Assembly: GCF_001189845.1 (NCBI RefSeq)
Contig: NZ_LFLZ01000005.1
Location: 62,001 to 126,000 of the forward strand
Reading direction: 5' to 3'
DNA length: 64,000 nt
Source of the DNA: Bradyrhizobium tropiciagri
Lineage (GTDB): Bacteria > Pseudomonadota > Alphaproteobacteria > Rhizobiales > Xanthobacteraceae
The notes beneath the pieces were generated by a model. It did no database searches. It saw only the letters and a program-made list of their open reading frames with translations, and was not told the origin of the DNA. Positions 62,955 to 64,000 of the stretch are shown here, one piece after another. Positions within the stretch are counted from its first letter, which is position 1. Each line of letters opens with the position of its first letter. The translations under genes were made by a program, and so were the position numbers.

Positions 62955-63410
62955 TTACGGCCTCACCAGCGTGTAGCCGTTCTCGGTCAACAGCAAGATC
63001 TGCGCGACGCCGACCTGCACGGGGGTGGCGGCGGCGATGTAGTCCGGCCGCTTGCCGGTGTCGCGCTCGATCGTGTCGACGGTGTTGAGGCAGATGTCTA
63101 CCCGTGCGCCCTGCGCGACCAGGCTCTCGACCAGCTTGCGGTTGGCATTGTCCGGCTTGAGCAAGTCGATGCCCGGGCCGAAGGCGACGATCTCGACCGC
63201 GACCTTGTCCGGGTCGTAGTGCTTCATCAGATTGCTGGCGACGCTGAGGACGAGGCCCTGCTTCTTCGCGTCGTTGTCGGAGAGCTGCAGCACGACCCTG
63301 TGCTCGGCGAACGGCTTGTCCTGCAGCGGCGCAAGCTGGGCGCGGGCGAGCGGCGTCGCCAGCGCGATCGCCGCAAGGCCGAGTGCCGCGATGAGCGCGC
63401 GCCGCGTCAT
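62955..63410 (-). CDS. Exported DsrE-family protein (second)
   Basis: A 151-residue DsrE-type protein. The signal is MTRRALIAALGLAAIALATP with cleavage near LARAQL; RHVVLQLS-like strand HRVVLQLSDNDAKKQGLVLS, VEIVAFGPGIDLLKPDNANR, and VDICLNTVDTIERDTGKRPD carry the fold with a Cys. Its ATG 63410 overlaps the soxB stop (ATGA), so it is translated with soxB. This coupling points to a Sox pathway role, such as accepting sulfane sulfur in the periplasm. It is paralogous to the gene at 62384. Confidence 0.87.
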   Translation of the reverse strand: MTRRALIAALGLAAIALATPLARAQLAPLQDKPFAEHRVVLQLSDNDAKKQGLVLSVASNLMKHYDPDKVAVEIVAFGPGIDLLKPDNANRKLVESLVAQGARVDICLNTVDTIERDTGKRPDYIAAATPVQVGVAQILLLTENGYTLVRP

Positions 63411-64000
63411 CCGTGCCTCGCAATGCCCAAATTGTCGTCGACGCCTTTCAGCGTCACGCCGGGCTCGTTGCGGTTCGGCGGCCGGCCGGCGCGCAGATGC
63501 CTGGCAACGACATCCCAGATCGGTGCGCCGCTCTGCTGATTGACCGAGGCCCAGCCCGCGACCTTGTAGTGCTTGGCGGCCTCGATATGCTTGCCGTTGC
63601 CGAGCTTCAGCTCGGAGATGCGCTTGCCGACGCTCTCGCCGGGCGTGCAGGTGTAGGCGAGGCCGCCGACGCGGACCATGTCGCCGCCCTGCTGGTAATA
63701 GGGATCGGCGTTGAACAGATTGTCGCAGACGTCTTCCAGCACGTCCTTGATCTGGCTGCCGGTCATCGTCGCGACGTAGGTCTCGGGATAGGTGATCGCG
63801 GTCTCCGACAGCACGTCTTCCATGGTCAGCGGCTGGCCGGCCAGCGTGGTGAGGCCCCAGCGGAAGCCCGGCGACAGCGCGATTTCGGCGTTGAGCTCGT
63901 TCAGCAGCGCATCGCAGATCAATTGGTCGACGGTGCCGGAGAAATTGCCGCGGCGGTAAAGCAGGCGGTCGGCGGTGCCGAGCTTGTCGCTCCATTCGTC
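63407..64000 (-). CDS. soxB: Thiosulfohydrolase SoxB, C-terminal part (runs off right edge)
   Basis: The last 197 codons of SoxB, from the edge to TGA 63409-63407. SoxB is the dimanganese enzyme that releases sulfate from the SoxYZ-bound thiosulfonate in the periplasm. The visible part is the 5'-nucleotidase-type C-terminal domain: DRLLYRRGNFSGTVDQLICD, NELNAEIALSPGFRWG, AITYPETYVATMTGSQIKDV, and PYYQQGGDMVRVGGLAYTC. The metallophosphatase domain lies outside the window. It is followed by an overlapping DsrE gene, another DsrE gene and a persulfide dioxygenase-rhodanese gene. Confidence 0.88.
   Translation of the reverse strand, partial: DEWSDKLGTADRLLYRRGNFSGTVDQLICDALLNELNAEIALSPGFRWGLTTLAGQPLTMEDVLSETAITYPETYVATMTGSQIKDVLEDVCDNLFNADPYYQQGGDMVRVGGLAYTCTPGESVGKRISELKLGNGKHIEAAKHYKVAGWASVNQQSGAPIWDVVARHLRAGRPPNRNEPGVTLKGVDDNLGIARHG

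Overview
The window looks like chromosomal DNA of a Bradyrhizobium-like alphaproteobacterium. The basis is high GC with strong third-position GC, many ABC importers and acyl-CoA enzymes, a sox locus at the right edge, and several families of short palindromic intergenic repeats that I associate with Bradyrhizobium and Rhodopseudomonas. The genus is inferred from gene content, not tested.

Left third (1-23 kb): two acyl-CoA metabolism blocks and an importer. After the start of a divergent acyl-CoA synthetase come two acyl-CoA dehydrogenases, a glutathione transferase, an AraC regulator, a LivK-type binding protein, a BKACE-family beta-keto acid cleavage enzyme, an acyl-CoA ligase and the beta and alpha subunits of a biotin-dependent acyl-CoA carboxylase. 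A complete Dpp/Opp-type peptide importer follows on the minus strand, then a TauD/TfdA dioxygenase, a small membrane protein, a second acyl-CoA ligase and an iron-type alcohol dehydrogenase.

Middle (23.4-34.3 kb): the most unusual region. A small DUF6916-like protein lies tail to tail with an operon of three phage-tail-collar (MdpB-like) proteins ending in a GNAT acetyltransferase. Upstream, on the same strand, is an 8-kb gene for a giant repeat protein of about 2676 residues if one frameshift is repaired. It has ten cadherin-like repeats, further repeats, a beta-helix and a C-terminal metalloprotease motif (HELGHVLGLPD). A perfect CRP-type site (TGTGA-N6-TCACA) lies about 70 bp before its start. 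No other phage genes are present.

Right half (35-64 kb): an RND efflux pair, another LivK-type binding protein, a MAPEG protein, an AttH-like ABC export locus, a secreted methyltransferase, two MFS transporters, an N-acyl-D-amino-acid deacylase-like amidohydrolase, a ClC channel with a divergent MarR regulator, a CYTH-CHAD polyphosphate-type protein behind a Pho-box-like sequence, an ATP-grasp enzyme, a FecCD/BtuF-type metal-chelate importer, and a sulfur-oxidation edge (soxB end, two exported DsrE proteins and a persulfide dioxygenase-rhodanese fusion).

Three genes (acyl-CoA dehydrogenase at 663, the giant protein, the MarR regulator) each show an apparent one-base loss. These may be assembly errors or real lesions. 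No rRNA, tRNA, CRISPR, IS element or integrase was recognised. Nearly every larger intergenic gap is filled by one of the palindromic repeat families.
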